Source: an uncultured bacterium (GTDB lineage Bacteria > Bacillota > Clostridia > Christensenellales > CAG-917). From it: DNA of 64,000 nucleotides. The notes beneath the pieces are model-generated. The model had not been told where the DNA came from, made no database searches, and worked only from the letters and a program-made list of their open reading frames with translations. Below are positions 8,087 through 17,439 of this stretch, piece by piece. The stretch is taken from contig CASQXY010000002.1 in assembly GCA_949432885.1 (NCBI GenBank), positions 1 to 64,000 on the forward strand, written 5' to 3'. A program made the position numbers and the translations under genes. Numbering within the stretch: the first letter of the stretch is position 1; every line of letters begins with the position of its first letter.

Positions 8087-10492
8087 TCAAATTGCGGTCG
8101 AATCCTGAAAATGAAGCACGGAAGCATCAATGCCGGCTTTGGAAAGAACGGGCAGGAAGAGAGGGATATTGTCCTTTTCCGTCACACGGATTTCACTCAG
8201 GCACGCGCATCCCAACAATGACGTATTGTTTATTTCGCTTATTCCTCCCTGCACTCGCAGTTCCTCCAAGCCCTCGCAATTCCTAAGCGCCAGTCTCCCT
8301 ATCCTAACTTCCTCGCCTTTTATTTCCAGTCTCTTCACGCTCTTTACTCCTTCCAGCGCGTAGCCGCCTATTATTCCTCCCGTTCTCACCTCTTCTAGAC
8401 TGTTCGGGATATACCTTTGCGCGCTGTTTCCGTAGTCGTAATCCTCCGCTCCCTCCGTCTTTATCATTGCCGTCGTGGTTACTCCGTACGTCCCCGTCTT
8501 CTCCTCTCTCCCGAACAGCATCCCAAACGGCTCGTATCTTCCGTCCTCCTCGCCTATCTCCCTCGTTCCCAAATACGGCACCCTTATTCTCCTTATCACA
8601 CTGCAATCCTCAAACAATCCTTCGCTCAGCTCCCTTACTCCTTCTCCTATTCTTATCTCCTCCGCCTCGTTACACCCCTCGAAGATTCCCTCCGTTTCCG
8701 TCAGGTCCGCTTTTATATCTATCTCTTTCGCTCCGCTCAGCACTCCCCTCGCTACTCCCGTTACCTTCTTCCCGTCCAGCGCCTTCGGTATCTCAACCTC
8801 TTTCCCGTATTTATACTTATACCCCGTGATTCTTATTCCCTCTGCGCTCTCCTCATATTCATATTTACTCTCCCACTTCGCGTACAGTATTATATCCTCG
8901 CACCTCTCGCTCTCTATTCTGCTCACTCTTTGCCCGCCGCACTCCGCGTCTTCATACCATCCCAAAAATACGTATCCTTCTCTCGCACTGTCGCCGAGCT
9001 CTATCACTCCGTCCTCTATCGTATACTCCTCCGCATTGCTCTCCGCGTTTATTCCTCCTCCCGTCTTATACTCTATTCTGTATATCTTCGCTCTCCACTC
9101 CGCGCGCAGCACCATATCTCCCTTCACGATGCCTCCGCCTATCCTGCTCACCTCTTCCCCTTCTTCGTCTACCCATCTCTCAAATTCGTATCCGTATCTG
9201 TACGCGCCGTGCAGCTCTGTCTCCCCGCTCTCAACCGTGTATCTGTCTATGTTCTCCGCACTGCTTATCCCTCCCGCCACGTCATACTCTATCCTGTATT
9301 CCGTTGCCTTCCATTCCGCTTCATATCTCCTGTTTCCTATCTCTCCCTCTTCTATACAGCTCTTTTCCTCTTCTCCCTCCTTCCAGCACACAAACTCGTA
9401 ATGCTCCCTTTCGGCGGCCGGCAGCTCTACCCTGTCACCAATCTCGTATTCCTTTTCCGCTTCTCCCTTTATCTCTCCGCCGTTTAATACGTACTCTATT
9501 ACATACCTCTCCTTCTCGTAACGTGCGTATAACGTCTTATCCTCCGTTATTTCCGTCAGCTCCTCGCTCCAATATCCCCTATACCCTCTCTTCGATTTGG
9601 GCGCGGGTATTTCTAATATCTCTCCGCCGTGTTCCACCTCTATCTCCCGCTCGCTTCCGTCTTCTTCTATCAACCTTATTTTGTATTTCCTCTCCCTTAT
9701 CGTTAGCCTTGCGCTCAGCGGCGCTATCTCATAATAATTGCCCTTGGTGTCGAATTCCGCCGTTACCTCGTATTCTCCCGCTTCGCTCTGCCCGTTGTTT
9801 TTATACCTTACCTCTATGTCCGCGGGTATTTCTCCCTTTACCTCCAAATACTTCTTCTCTCCGTCCCATTCATAGCTCGCGTCTTCTAATCTAATTCCCT
9901 CCGCGTCCAGCCTCCTCTTACCTATCTCCAGCTTCCCGCTTATCTCCTTTTCCTTGTATCCGTATCCCTTTATACTTCCCCTTATCTCGTACTCTCCCGC
10001 GTTCTTGTATTCTCCCTCTCCTTCATACTCTATTTCGGCTCCCTCCGGTATTCCGCTTATTCTAAGTCCGTGATTTTTTCCGTCATATATGAAAAAAGAG
10101 TCCTCTACACGCACTCCCTCTATCTCCCTCTTCGTCTCCCACTTCGCATACAGCCTGCTTCCGCTCTCTTTTATCAGCCGCTCTATTTCCGCCGCGCTCT
10201 CACCTTCCTGCATTTCCAGCTTCTTCGTGTATCCCTCGTCCAGATACCATCCGCTTATATACCTGTCTCCTCTTTCCAGATACGGCAGTCCCTCGCTAGC
10301 CTCGTATGCCGCCTCCTCTCCTTCGCTTATCTTGATTATTATCCCTTCCGCGCTCGCTTCCGCTTCTTCATTTTCTCCGCATCCGCTCATTATTAGCGTT
10401 ATACTCATTATTACTGCTATTACGCCTATTATCCCCAAATAAAAAAATAAGCGCCTTTTTACGACACTACACAAATAACTATAGCTCTTCAT
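8087..10492 (-). CDS. Large surface lipoprotein with InlB-type repeats and a leucine-rich C-terminus
   Basis: The 801-residue product has a Lys/Arg N-terminus, a hydrophobic segment (about 14-36) and a Cys at 38 in LIMSGC. This is a weak lipobox, so it is a lipoprotein or is membrane-anchored. Then come Ig-like MBG-type segments and three or four Listeria-Bacteroides (InlB B-type, Flg_new) repeats, recognised by the spaced GG...GYEFERW...LRAEW and GYVFLGWYEDA...LYAKW patterns. The C-terminal 200 residues resemble BspA-type leucine-rich repeats. The likely role is adhesion or ligand binding outside the cell. Codon use is strikingly unlike the neighbours: AGA, AGG, ATA and GAG/GAA dominate, and the coding strand is extremely purine-rich until about 8220, after which it looks normal. 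The start at 10492 is chosen for GAGGAG 10 bases upstream; the frame is open to 10600. Confidence 0.8.
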   Translation of the reverse strand: MKSYSYLCSVVKRRLFFYLGIIGVIAVIMSITLIMSGCGENEEAEASAEGIIIKISEGEEAAYEASEGLPYLERGDRYISGWYLDEGYTKKLEMQEGESAAEIERLIKESGSRLYAKWETKREIEGVRVEDSFFIYDGKNHGLRISGIPEGAEIEYEGEGEYKNAGEYEIRGSIKGYGYKEKEISGKLEIGKRRLDAEGIRLEDASYEWDGEKKYLEVKGEIPADIEVRYKNNGQSEAGEYEVTAEFDTKGNYYEIAPLSARLTIRERKYKIRLIEEDGSEREIEVEHGGEILEIPAPKSKRGYRGYWSEELTEITEDKTLYARYEKERYVIEYVLNGGEIKGEAEKEYEIGDRVELPAAEREHYEFVCWKEGEEEKSCIEEGEIGNRRYEAEWKATEYRIEYDVAGGISSAENIDRYTVESGETELHGAYRYGYEFERWVDEEGEEVSRIGGGIVKGDMVLRAEWRAKIYRIEYKTGGGINAESNAEEYTIEDGVIELGDSAREGYVFLGWYEDAECGGQRVSRIESERCEDIILYAKWESKYEYEESAEGIRITGYKYKYGKEVEIPKALDGKKVTGVARGVLSGAKEIDIKADLTETEGIFEGCNEAEEIRIGEGVRELSEGLFEDCSVIRRIRVPYLGTREIGEEDGRYEPFGMLFGREEKTGTYGVTTTAMIKTEGAEDYDYGNSAQRYIPNSLEEVRTGGIIGGYALEGVKSVKRLEIKGEEVRIGRLALRNCEGLEELRVQGGISEINNTSLLGCACLSEIRVTEKDNIPLFLPVLSKAGIDASVLHFQDSTAI

Positions 10493-10571
10493 CGCTCTAG
10501 TTCTCCTCTTCCTTTCTCTTCTTTCGTTTACAAACTTTTTAACTCCGCTGTTATTCCGCTTGTCTATTTCT

Positions 10572-10600
10572 CTTATACTACATTTTCGGAATAAAGACAA
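10572..10600 (-). promoter_or_regulatory. Putative promoter of the InlB-repeat lipoprotein
   Basis: On the minus strand TTGTCT (10595-10600), 17 bases, TATAAG (10572-10577). It would give a leader of about 75 bases. Confidence 0.5.
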
Positions 10601-11340
10601 ATCATTTTGAGCAATTTCCGATATACAAACTTAAATGTGTACGTTTCCCGACGCGGATTGATGACCTCGAATTTATCAATACTATAATCGGTTTTAAAAA
10701 AACGGCGTCTGAAATTCAATTTTGCCGAAGATATATCCTAAATGTTTTACTGCTCCGAAAGACGCGAAAACGAGGCTTTCAACATATTCGATTTGCGCTA
10801 TAAAATGCAAACGACCTCAGGTGATGCACCCAAAGCCGTTCGCTATAATAAGGGGGAAAATTATGAGCTGTTTTATCAAGTCTCCTTGATTACATTTACA
10901 TATTATCACTACATTATATTCACGTCAACTATTTTTTGTAAGTTTTTTTGCATTTTTTTGAAAAAACTTCAAATAACTTCACAAATACAAACAAATTAAT
11001 TGAGATTTATTTGCAAATTTGTTGAATTTGCGCTTACAAATTTTAATTTTCTGCACAAATCGGCGTTCTAAAATATGCGGTTAAAATATCGGTTTCTTGA
11101 AAAACGTATATCTAAACGCATATTATCAAAACAGGCGGTTTGAAGCCGCAAAACAGACGTTTTTGAAATTTGTAAGGGAAAAATTTAGACGGCCGGCATT
11201 TTTTTACCGTCTATAAATAATAATACAGAGTTACGCGCCGCTGTTTGGCCTAAATGTATTCAACGACAGTATATTATTGCTCTTATATTTCCATGCGCGG
11301 CTTACAAACGGAGTAAACACCATATTGAATCCGAGCACAA
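10601..11340. other. AT-rich intergenic region without a recognisable gene
   Basis: About 740 bases separate the promoter of the lipoprotein gene from the mnmG terminator. It holds T-tracts at roughly 8-base spacing around 10930-10966 and short direct echoes, but no ORF with gene-like codon use, no tRNA and no clear promoter. It may be a decayed gene. Confidence 0.5.
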
Positions 11341-11363
11341 TAAAACGCGCGCCTAGTGCGCGC
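11341..11363 (-). terminator. mnmG terminator overlapping its stop codon
   Basis: GCGCGC (11347-11352) pairs with GCGCGC (11358-11363); the loop contains the TAG stop of mnmG. On the minus strand it is followed by GTTTTATT. The last codons of mnmG therefore form the terminator stem. Confidence 0.7.
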
Positions 11364-13209
11364 ATTTTTGATTTGACTGCCTTAAAGCCACTATCAACAC
11401 CGCGATATCCGCAGGCGATACGCCCGAAACGCGGGACGCTTGACCCAGATTCAGAGGCCGCACCTCGGAGAGCTTCTGCCTCGCTTCTATTCGCAGAGCT
11501 TTTACACCCTCGTAATCGAAGTCGGTCGGGATGGTCTTGTTTTCCAGCCTCTTCTGCTCCGCTATCGCCGCGTACTCCTTTTTGAGATATCCCTCGTATT
11601 TTATTTCCACAACCGCGGCGCGCAGCGACTCTTCGTCGCATTCGACGTCAATAAGCGGAGCAATATCCGCCGCAGTCACGGCAGGTCTTCGGCAAATTTC
11701 GCCGAGGGTGGGCGTTTTTATCGGCATCGGCTCGCCTATTTTTTCAAATATGGCCGCAGCCTTTTCTCTGTCCGCGACTTTTTGGGAATTGCCGACAATG
11801 CTCCCGATATAAGCCTTCTTCCGCAGCAGTCTGCGATGTCTGTCCTCTTTCACAAGACCTATTTCATGCCCCAGCTCTGTAAGACGCATATCCGCATTGT
11901 CCTGTCTGAGTAATATGCGGTGTTCGGCGCGGGACGTCATCATTCTGTATGGTTCGTTTGTACCCTTTGTGACCAAATCGTCTATAAGCACACCAATATA
12001 CGCCATGTCACGCCCGAGCACTACGGGCGGCTTCCCATCCGTTGCGCGCGCGGCGTTTATGCCTGCTATCAGCCCTTGCGCAGCCGCCTCCTCATAGCCG
12101 CTGCTTCCGTTTATCTGACCCGCAAAAAACAGACCTTTCACCGCCTTGCTTTCAAGCGACGGATACAGGCACAGCGGGTCGATACAATCATACTCGATCG
12201 CGTAGCCGTATTTGGCAAATCTGCAATTTTCCAGCCCCGCCACCGTACGATACATCTGCTCCTGCACGTCTGCCGGCAAAGAGGTGGACATACCCTGTAC
12301 ATACATCTCCTCGCTGTTTCTGCCCTCCGGCTCTATAAATACCTGATGCCGTTCCTTGTCCTTGAACCGCACAACCTTTGTCTCTATCGAAGGACAGTAT
12401 CTCGGTCCCACCCCTAGTATAGAGCCGTTGTAGAGCGGACTTCTGTCTATATTGTCAAGTATGACCTTGTGCGTGCGCTCATTTGTATACGTAAGCCAGC
12501 ACGGCTCCTCCTCGAAGGTCGCGTGCGGAGACATGAAAGAAAATCTGTCGCTGTCGTCTCCCGACTGTATCTGCATTTTGGAAAAATCTATGCTGTCACG
12601 GTATATGCGCGCAGGAGTTCCCGTCTTAAAACGGCGTACCGGAATTCCGAGCGCGATAAGGCTTGCTGTAAGCGCCGTTGCGGATGCGAATCCGCTCGGC
12701 CCGCTGTTTTTCACGTCCTCACCCGTGATGACGGAGCTGTTGAGATATACTCCCGCCGCGACTACAATCGCTTTTGCCGAGTAGCGCGTGCCGTCCGTTG
12801 CGCGCACGCCGACTGCCATTCCGTTTGACGACTCTATTTCCGCCGCTTCCTTTTCCTCGACGTTCAAACCTTCCTCGCTCATAACGGTTTTTAGCATGAG
12901 CGAATGATATACGGCTTTGTCCTCCTGTCCGCGCAGAGAGAATACCGCGGGGCCCTTTGAGGAATTGAGCGTCTTCACCTGTAAAAGCGCCCTATCTGCG
13001 CAAAGCCCCATTTCTCCGCCGAGTGCGTCCACCTCTTTTACGAGGTGCCCTTTCGCTGTTCCGCCTATGGACGGATTGCAGGGCATGTTGGCGACCGTTT
13101 CAAACTGCTGACAGAGCATAAGGGTACGCTTGCCGAGCCTTGCCGAAGCAAGCGCGGCTTCTACGCCCGCGTGTCCGCCTCCGATAATGATAACGTCATA
13201 ATCCTTCAT
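11353..13209 (-). CDS. mnmG: tRNA uridine-34 5-carboxymethylaminomethyl modification enzyme, FAD subunit
   Basis: MnmG (GidA) works with MnmE to modify the wobble uridine of tRNAs that read split codon boxes. The 618-residue protein begins with the FAD-binding GGGHAGVEAALASARLG and shows the family signature MPCNPSIGGTAKGHL. It continues with GPRYCPSIE, the FAGQINGSSGYEEAAAQGLIAG block and the C-terminal helical MnmE-binding domain. Length is normal for the family. It is the last gene of the rpmH operon, 56 bases after mnmE. The ribosome site (AGAAG) is weak. In Bacillus rsmG follows directly; here rsmG lies 21 kb away on the other strand. Confidence 0.97.
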   Translation of the reverse strand: MKDYDVIIIGGGHAGVEAALASARLGKRTLMLCQQFETVANMPCNPSIGGTAKGHLVKEVDALGGEMGLCADRALLQVKTLNSSKGPAVFSLRGQEDKAVYHSLMLKTVMSEEGLNVEEKEAAEIESSNGMAVGVRATDGTRYSAKAIVVAAGVYLNSSVITGEDVKNSGPSGFASATALTASLIALGIPVRRFKTGTPARIYRDSIDFSKMQIQSGDDSDRFSFMSPHATFEEEPCWLTYTNERTHKVILDNIDRSPLYNGSILGVGPRYCPSIETKVVRFKDKERHQVFIEPEGRNSEEMYVQGMSTSLPADVQEQMYRTVAGLENCRFAKYGYAIEYDCIDPLCLYPSLESKAVKGLFFAGQINGSSGYEEAAAQGLIAGINAARATDGKPPVVLGRDMAYIGVLIDDLVTKGTNEPYRMMTSRAEHRILLRQDNADMRLTELGHEIGLVKEDRHRRLLRKKAYIGSIVGNSQKVADREKAAAIFEKIGEPMPIKTPTLGEICRRPAVTAADIAPLIDVECDEESLRAAVVEIKYEGYLKKEYAAIAEQKRLENKTIPTDFDYEGVKALRIEARQKLSEVRPLNLGQASRVSGVSPADIAVLIVALRQSNQKCAH

Positions 13210-13265
13210 AATTTGATGTCGTTCTTCTGTCGTATCAATGCTTCAATCGCAAATAAACACCGCTC

Positions 13266-14585
13266 TTACTTGCCGACGCAGAATTTAGAGAATATGGAAT
13301 CCACAATGTTTTCCGTCGCCGTCTTGCCCGTAATCGTCCCAAGCGCGTCGTACGCCGCACGCAAATCGATAAGTATACAGTCGACGGGATTGTCCGCTCC
13401 GCCTACCGCGCTTTTCACGGCGCGCTTTGCCTCGTATAACGCGGATATATGTCTTTCTTCCGTCAGCACCTCGCCGCCCGTCAGACCGTTGTCCTTATAC
13501 ATAGCGGCTATAGCCTCAACTAGCGCTTCCACGCCCTCGCCCGTCTTTGCGCTGACTGCAAACGTGTACGCCATGCGCGGAACCGCAAAGCCGCCTATAT
13601 CGCACTTATTAAATACGGTAAATACCAGTTTATCTCCGAAATCAAACTCCGCGCGCGCTCTCGAGCTCTTATCTATCACATGCAAAACTATATCGGCGTT
13701 TGCAATCGCCTTCTTCGCTCTTTCTACGCCCTGCGCTTCTATACAGTCATCGCTTTCGCGCAATCCGGCGGTGTCGACTAGGTTTATGCGCACTCCGTTA
13801 TGCTCAAAGCTGCCCTCCACCGTATCGCGCGTAGTTCCCGCTATATCCGCGACAATAGCGCGCTCGTCGCCGAGCATAGCGTTCATAAGCGACGATTTGC
13901 CTGCGTTGACGTCTCCTGCCAAAACTACGTTCAGTCCGTGCTTTGCAATTCTGCCCGCCGCCGCGGACGAAAGCAGTTTTTCTATCTCGTCAAGACAGCT
14001 TTGCATTCCGCCCGAAAGGGACGGCAACACCTCGTCCTCCGTCTCCTCGGGATAATCTAGAGTAGCTTCCAAGCCCGCAATTAGGTCTTCGAGCGCGTCG
14101 GAAATTTTATTAACCGCCTTTGACAGACTGCCCGTCATAAGCCTGTACGCCGCGCGCAAGCCCGCAGCGCTATCGGCGTTTATCATATTTATAACGCCTT
14201 CCGCGTCTGCAAGCGTCAGTCTGCCGGCAAGGAAGGCGCGCTTTGTAAACTCGCCGTGCTCCGCAAGCGAGGCGCCTGCGCCCAGCAATGCGCCGAGCGC
14301 GCCTTGCATAATCCGCACGCCGCCGTGCAGATAAAATTCCACCGTATCTTCGCCCGTATACGCTTTTTCTGCGGGAAAAAAAACTGCGTAGCCGTTATCC
14401 TTGAAATCCTCCGCGACAAAGGTGCCGTAATTCATTTTGAGCGGCTGCCAATTATTCGCCGCGCCGTTTTTATGCCCGAAATGAAAAACGGTATCGGCTA
14501 TGCCGAGCGCTCCGTCTCCGGAAACGCGCACTATGCCGATACCCCCTGCGCCGATAGGTGACGAAATTGCCGCTATCGTTTTCAT
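13266..14585 (-). CDS. mnmE: tRNA modification GTPase
   Basis: MnmE (TrmE) is the GTPase partner of MnmG in wobble-uridine modification. The N-terminal formyl-THF-binding domain (AAISSPIGAGGIGIVRVSG) is followed by a helical domain with an inserted G domain: GDVNAGKSS (G1), TTRDTVEG (G2), DTAGLRES (G3) and NKCD (G4). The protein ends FCVGK, the conserved C-terminal motif whose Cys is needed for activity. 439 residues is slightly short for the family but nothing essential is missing. Its ATG overlaps the TGA of khpB (TGATG), pointing to translational coupling within the operon. Confidence 0.97.
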   Translation of the reverse strand: MKTIAAISSPIGAGGIGIVRVSGDGALGIADTVFHFGHKNGAANNWQPLKMNYGTFVAEDFKDNGYAVFFPAEKAYTGEDTVEFYLHGGVRIMQGALGALLGAGASLAEHGEFTKRAFLAGRLTLADAEGVINMINADSAAGLRAAYRLMTGSLSKAVNKISDALEDLIAGLEATLDYPEETEDEVLPSLSGGMQSCLDEIEKLLSSAAAGRIAKHGLNVVLAGDVNAGKSSLMNAMLGDERAIVADIAGTTRDTVEGSFEHNGVRINLVDTAGLRESDDCIEAQGVERAKKAIANADIVLHVIDKSSRARAEFDFGDKLVFTVFNKCDIGGFAVPRMAYTFAVSAKTGEGVEALVEAIAAMYKDNGLTGGEVLTEERHISALYEAKRAVKSAVGGADNPVDCILIDLRAAYDALGTITGKTATENIVDSIFSKFCVGK

Positions 14586-15478
14586 CAGAATCTCTTTTTA
14601 CCTCCGAAGCTCTTGAATTTCGGCGGTCCGGACTGAGGAGCGGGCTTCACAAAATCATCCTGCTCGGTGAAATATCCGAGATAAACGTTGCCGTCCTCGA
14701 CCTCGGGCTCGTCCTCACGCGGCTTGCGCTCCGCCCTGCCGCCGTCTCTTCGGCGTCTGTCGTCGCGTTTGTATCCGCCGCCGCGTCTGTCGTTTGTTCT
14801 GTCGCCGCGACGTCTGTCGCCTCTGCTATCATGCTCTCTTTCGCCGCTCTTCAAGGGGCGCTCGTCTTTAAGCTCCACTCCTACGGGAATGATGACGATG
14901 TGTCTGAGCGCGTCTTCGCCCTCGCTCTTCGTCTCGGCTATCGTACCGTCCGCAAACGCGCTGTGTATCACCCGCCTTTCAAACGGGTTCATAGGTTCAA
15001 GCTCTATTTTACGTCTGAGCCTGACCGCCTTTTCCGCAAGCCTCAACGCCAGCGCTGTCAACGCTTCCTTGCGCTTTTCACGATAATTCTCGCAATCTAC
15101 GACCACCTTTTTCAACTCCGCCTTATGCTCGTTGAGGAAAGTCATCGAAAGATATTGAAGCGCATCGAGAGTTTCTCCGCGATAGCCTATCGCAACCGCG
15201 CTGTCCTCTCCCGTTATTTTGGCCAATATCACGTCGTTCTCTTCGGACACCTGCGCGCGAGATTTGAGCCCCATACGTTCCAGCACTCCGTTTATAAACG
15301 CGTCCATCTTTTCCGCCGCGTCATCCTTGACCGTCACACGCACCTCCGCCTTGGAGAACAGCCCGCCCTTTGAGAGCACCTCGACCTCCGCTTTATCTCT
15401 GGAAACGCCCAACCGTTCGAGCGCCTGTTCGACGGCAAGCTCCACATTGCCCGCCTGAATTTCAATACTTTTATCCAT
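14585..15478 (-). CDS. khpB: Jag/KhpB RNA-binding protein (Jag-N, KH, R3H) with an Arg-rich tail
   Basis: The 297-residue product has a Jag-N domain (about 1-52, with LGVSRDKAEVEVLSKGGLFS), a KH domain (about 60-135, with IGYRGETLDALQYL) and an R3H domain (about 140-205, with RRVIHSAFADG). From about 205 to 297 it continues as a disordered tail rich in Arg, Asp and Gly with repeated GDRR/RRRDGG segments. Most Jag proteins end soon after R3H, so this extension is notable and would add RNA-binding capacity. In Firmicutes KhpB binds many RNAs with KhpA and affects cell division and sporulation. Start supported by AGGAG overlapping the yidC stop codon. Confidence 0.93.
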   Translation of the reverse strand: MDKSIEIQAGNVELAVEQALERLGVSRDKAEVEVLSKGGLFSKAEVRVTVKDDAAEKMDAFINGVLERMGLKSRAQVSEENDVILAKITGEDSAVAIGYRGETLDALQYLSMTFLNEHKAELKKVVVDCENYREKRKEALTALALRLAEKAVRLRRKIELEPMNPFERRVIHSAFADGTIAETKSEGEDALRHIVIIPVGVELKDERPLKSGEREHDSRGDRRRGDRTNDRRGGGYKRDDRRRRDGGRAERKPREDEPEVEDGNVYLGYFTEQDDFVKPAPQSGPPKFKSFGGKKRF

Positions 15479-15486
15479 TCTAACTC

Positions 15487-16740
15487 CTATCTTTTAGCAA
15501 CGATAACGTTTGATTTGTCTTCCTTTGCGCGGTCGATAATCTTGCCGACCAAATTGAACGCAAACTGGAATAATATCGCCGTGAGCGAAGACGTAAACAT
15601 ATACACTGCAAACGCGCCCGAGTACAGCAGCCCGAATACGCCCATCATAATCGGCATAAGCCACTGCATCATCTTCATCGAGCCCTGCGCGCCCGCCGCG
15701 CCCTCTCCCGTCGGAACGGGGGGCTGCCCCTGCGACTTGGAAAGTATCTTCTGCGAAAGGAAGCTGAGTACTATCGACAGAATGGGAAGTACCAAAAGCC
15801 CGTTCCAAGAGCCGCCCTTGCCGTATCCGCCGGTGCCGAGCACCTTGCCCATAACCGCATTGTATTCGTCTATGGTAATTCCCGCAAGGCGCGAATTTGC
15901 AAAGCCCGACTGCCCCGTTACGGTGGTAAAGTCGGGAACCGCCTTATACCAGTTGTCGCCGACGAATATATTATTTATCCAAAGCCAGCTTCTTACGCTC
16001 TTCTGTTCATCGGAATAATACGCCTTTGCGACGGCTTCCTGCGCCTTTTCCATAGCGCCTGCCACATGCGTCTCGCCGTCCTCGTAACCGAAATAAAACC
16101 TTGCGCCTTCCTCGTCCTTGGGAATGTCGTCGAGATTGTAAACTTTGTTTTCCGCGTCGTCAGCCGTGCCGTATTTTGCCTCGATTTGCTCGCTCAGACT
16201 GTTATTGTAAACAATTTGGCTGTTTTTATAATCCTGCGCAAACTGATATCCCACAACTTGTCTGAAACCTGCAAAAACCACAAAGAAAACCACAAATGTG
16301 ATAATCGTGGGCAGACACATGCCCATAATCGAATATTTCTCTCTCTTATACAGAGCGGATTGCTCCTGCTGTAAGCGCTGTTTGTCATCTGCATACTTTG
16401 CCTGCAACGCTTCTAGCTGGGGCTTCATACGCTCCATCGCCTTACTGTTTTTGCGGGCGATCATCTTCTGCCAAATGTCCAGAGGAGACAGAATCAGTCG
16501 CAAAATAATCGTAAATACGACGACAACCCATCCGAAGCTCACGCCCGAACCCATGCTTCTGCCTATCACGAGCATGAACTTCGCCATGAAATGGTCGGGC
16601 TCCGCAACCGTGTCGCCGCCCGATACGTTGTAAGAGTTGTCGGTGTTGCACGCAACCAAAATAAGGCAGCTCAGCACAACGAGCGCCACCAGCAGATATA
16701 TCTGCAATTTGCGTTTGCGTTCAAACCCTAAATAAGCCAT
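15487..16740 (-). CDS. yidC: Membrane protein insertase YidC/Oxa1 (SpoIIIJ type)
   Basis: YidC inserts membrane proteins with or without SecYEG. The 417-residue protein starts with a lipoprotein-type signal ending LILVAC. A YidC core follows with the conserved positive residue in VVFTIILRLILSPLD, then a cytoplasmic helical hairpin (KNSKAMERMKPQLEALQ) and several hydrophobic helices. Between the second and third core helices is an extracytoplasmic insertion of about 130 residues (about 195-310), longer than in typical Gram-positive YidC. The start overlaps the end of yidD by 13 bases, with AGGAAG upstream. The neighbours match the Bacillus spoIIIJ locus. Confidence 0.95.
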   Translation of the reverse strand: MAYLGFERKRKLQIYLLVALVVLSCLILVACNTDNSYNVSGGDTVAEPDHFMAKFMLVIGRSMGSGVSFGWVVVVFTIILRLILSPLDIWQKMIARKNSKAMERMKPQLEALQAKYADDKQRLQQEQSALYKREKYSIMGMCLPTIITFVVFFVVFAGFRQVVGYQFAQDYKNSQIVYNNSLSEQIEAKYGTADDAENKVYNLDDIPKDEEGARFYFGYEDGETHVAGAMEKAQEAVAKAYYSDEQKSVRSWLWINNIFVGDNWYKAVPDFTTVTGQSGFANSRLAGITIDEYNAVMGKVLGTGGYGKGGSWNGLLVLPILSIVLSFLSQKILSKSQGQPPVPTGEGAAGAQGSMKMMQWLMPIMMGVFGLLYSGAFAVYMFTSSLTAILFQFAFNLVGKIIDRAKEDKSNVIVAKR

Positions 16741-16973
16741 TTGACTCTTCCTCGATAATTCTCCCTCACTGGGTCAAAGCCGCCCTTTGCCCAAGGTCCG
16801 CATCTGAGAAGCCTCAGCGCGGTAAGCGCAATCCCTATGCCCGCGCCGTACTTGCTTATCGCGTCGTACGAGTACATCGAACACGTGGGAGTATAGGCGC
16901 AGCGTCTTCCCGTCAAGGGAGAAAGCGTCCGCTTGTATAACAACAGCATTAGAAGACAAATCCTTTTCAGCAT
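16728..16973 (-). CDS. yidD: Membrane protein insertion efficiency factor
   Basis: This 81-residue protein has the family pattern LYKRTLSPLTGRRCAYTPTCSMYSYDAISKYG with its three conserved cysteines and ends with the RCGPWAKGGFDPV block. YidD sits at the inner face of the membrane and helps YidC-dependent insertion. It overlaps rnpA by 7 bases upstream and yidC by 13 bases downstream, the standard rnpA-yidD-yidC order. Confidence 0.96.
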   Translation of the reverse strand: MLKRICLLMLLLYKRTLSPLTGRRCAYTPTCSMYSYDAISKYGAGIGIALTALRLLRCGPWAKGGFDPVRENYRGRVKWLI

Positions 16974-17302
16974 TTGAGCTTCCTTGCCCTTGTAAAAGCG
17001 GCTGTCACCTCTTCGGATACCTTCAAAAGCGGAAGCCCCGCAATGGTGGGGCGTGCGACGATGACGTACATATATCCGTCGTCAATCCTGTCCGTAAGCG
17101 GGTTTATCGCCTCGCGCAAAAGCCGTTTGACTCTGTTGCGCGCAACTGCGTTGCCTACTTTTTTGGACACGGACAATCCTATTTTCAATCCCTCGCGCGA
17201 GCGGGCGCTCAGCAGCAGCAGGTCTCTTGCGGACGACTTTTCTCCCTTGCGGTAGACATATGCGAAAGCCGCCCTTCTTTTAAGCCTGTACTGCTTTTTC
17301 AT
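16967..17302 (-). CDS. rnpA: Ribonuclease P protein component
   Basis: RnpA binds the RNase P RNA and helps it cleave the 5' leaders of precursor tRNAs. The 111-residue basic protein starts MKKQYRLKRRAAFAYVYRKGEK and carries the family signature ARNRVKRLLREA, which contacts RNA. The start codon lies 2 bases after the rpmH stop, so it is translated with L34. Confidence 0.96.
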   Translation of the reverse strand: MKKQYRLKRRAAFAYVYRKGEKSSARDLLLLSARSREGLKIGLSVSKKVGNAVARNRVKRLLREAINPLTDRIDDGYMYVIVARPTIAGLPLLKVSEEVTAAFTRARKLKC

Positions 17303-17304
17303 AC

Positions 17305-17439
17305 TTACGCGGAAATCTGCTTCCTGCCTCTGTTGCGACGGCGTCTCAAAACGTTTCTGCCGGACTTGGTGCTCATCCTCTTGCGAAAGCCGTGCACTTT
17401 ATTTCTCTGTCTCTTTTTGGGTTGGTATGTTTGTTTCAT
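17305..17439 (-). CDS. rpmH: Ribosomal protein L34
   Basis: A 44-residue, very basic protein read from the minus strand: [18 protein letters not shown], then [20 protein letters not shown], ending RKQISA. This is a canonical L34. GGAGG sits 8 bases before the ATG. It is the first gene of the operon rpmH-rnpA-yidD-yidC-khpB-mnmE-mnmG. The leader holds a 7-bp hairpin (17457-17463 with 17470-17476) just upstream of the ribosome site. Confidence 0.97.
   Translation of the reverse strand: MKQTYQPKKRQRNKVHGFRKRMSTKSGRNVLRRRRNRGRKQISA

Noticed and set aside
8417..9487. A 356-codon plus-strand frame (and a parallel 308-codon frame) opposite the InlB-repeat lipoprotein
   Set aside because: It is the complement of a very purine-rich coding strand, giving a Ser/Pro/Leu/Arg-rich nonsense product with no ribosome site. 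The minus-strand frame has clear domains.
10742..10999. An 85-codon plus-strand frame upstream of the lipoprotein gene
   Set aside because: No ribosome site, and low-complexity Phe/Tyr/Thr content in an AT-rich gap.
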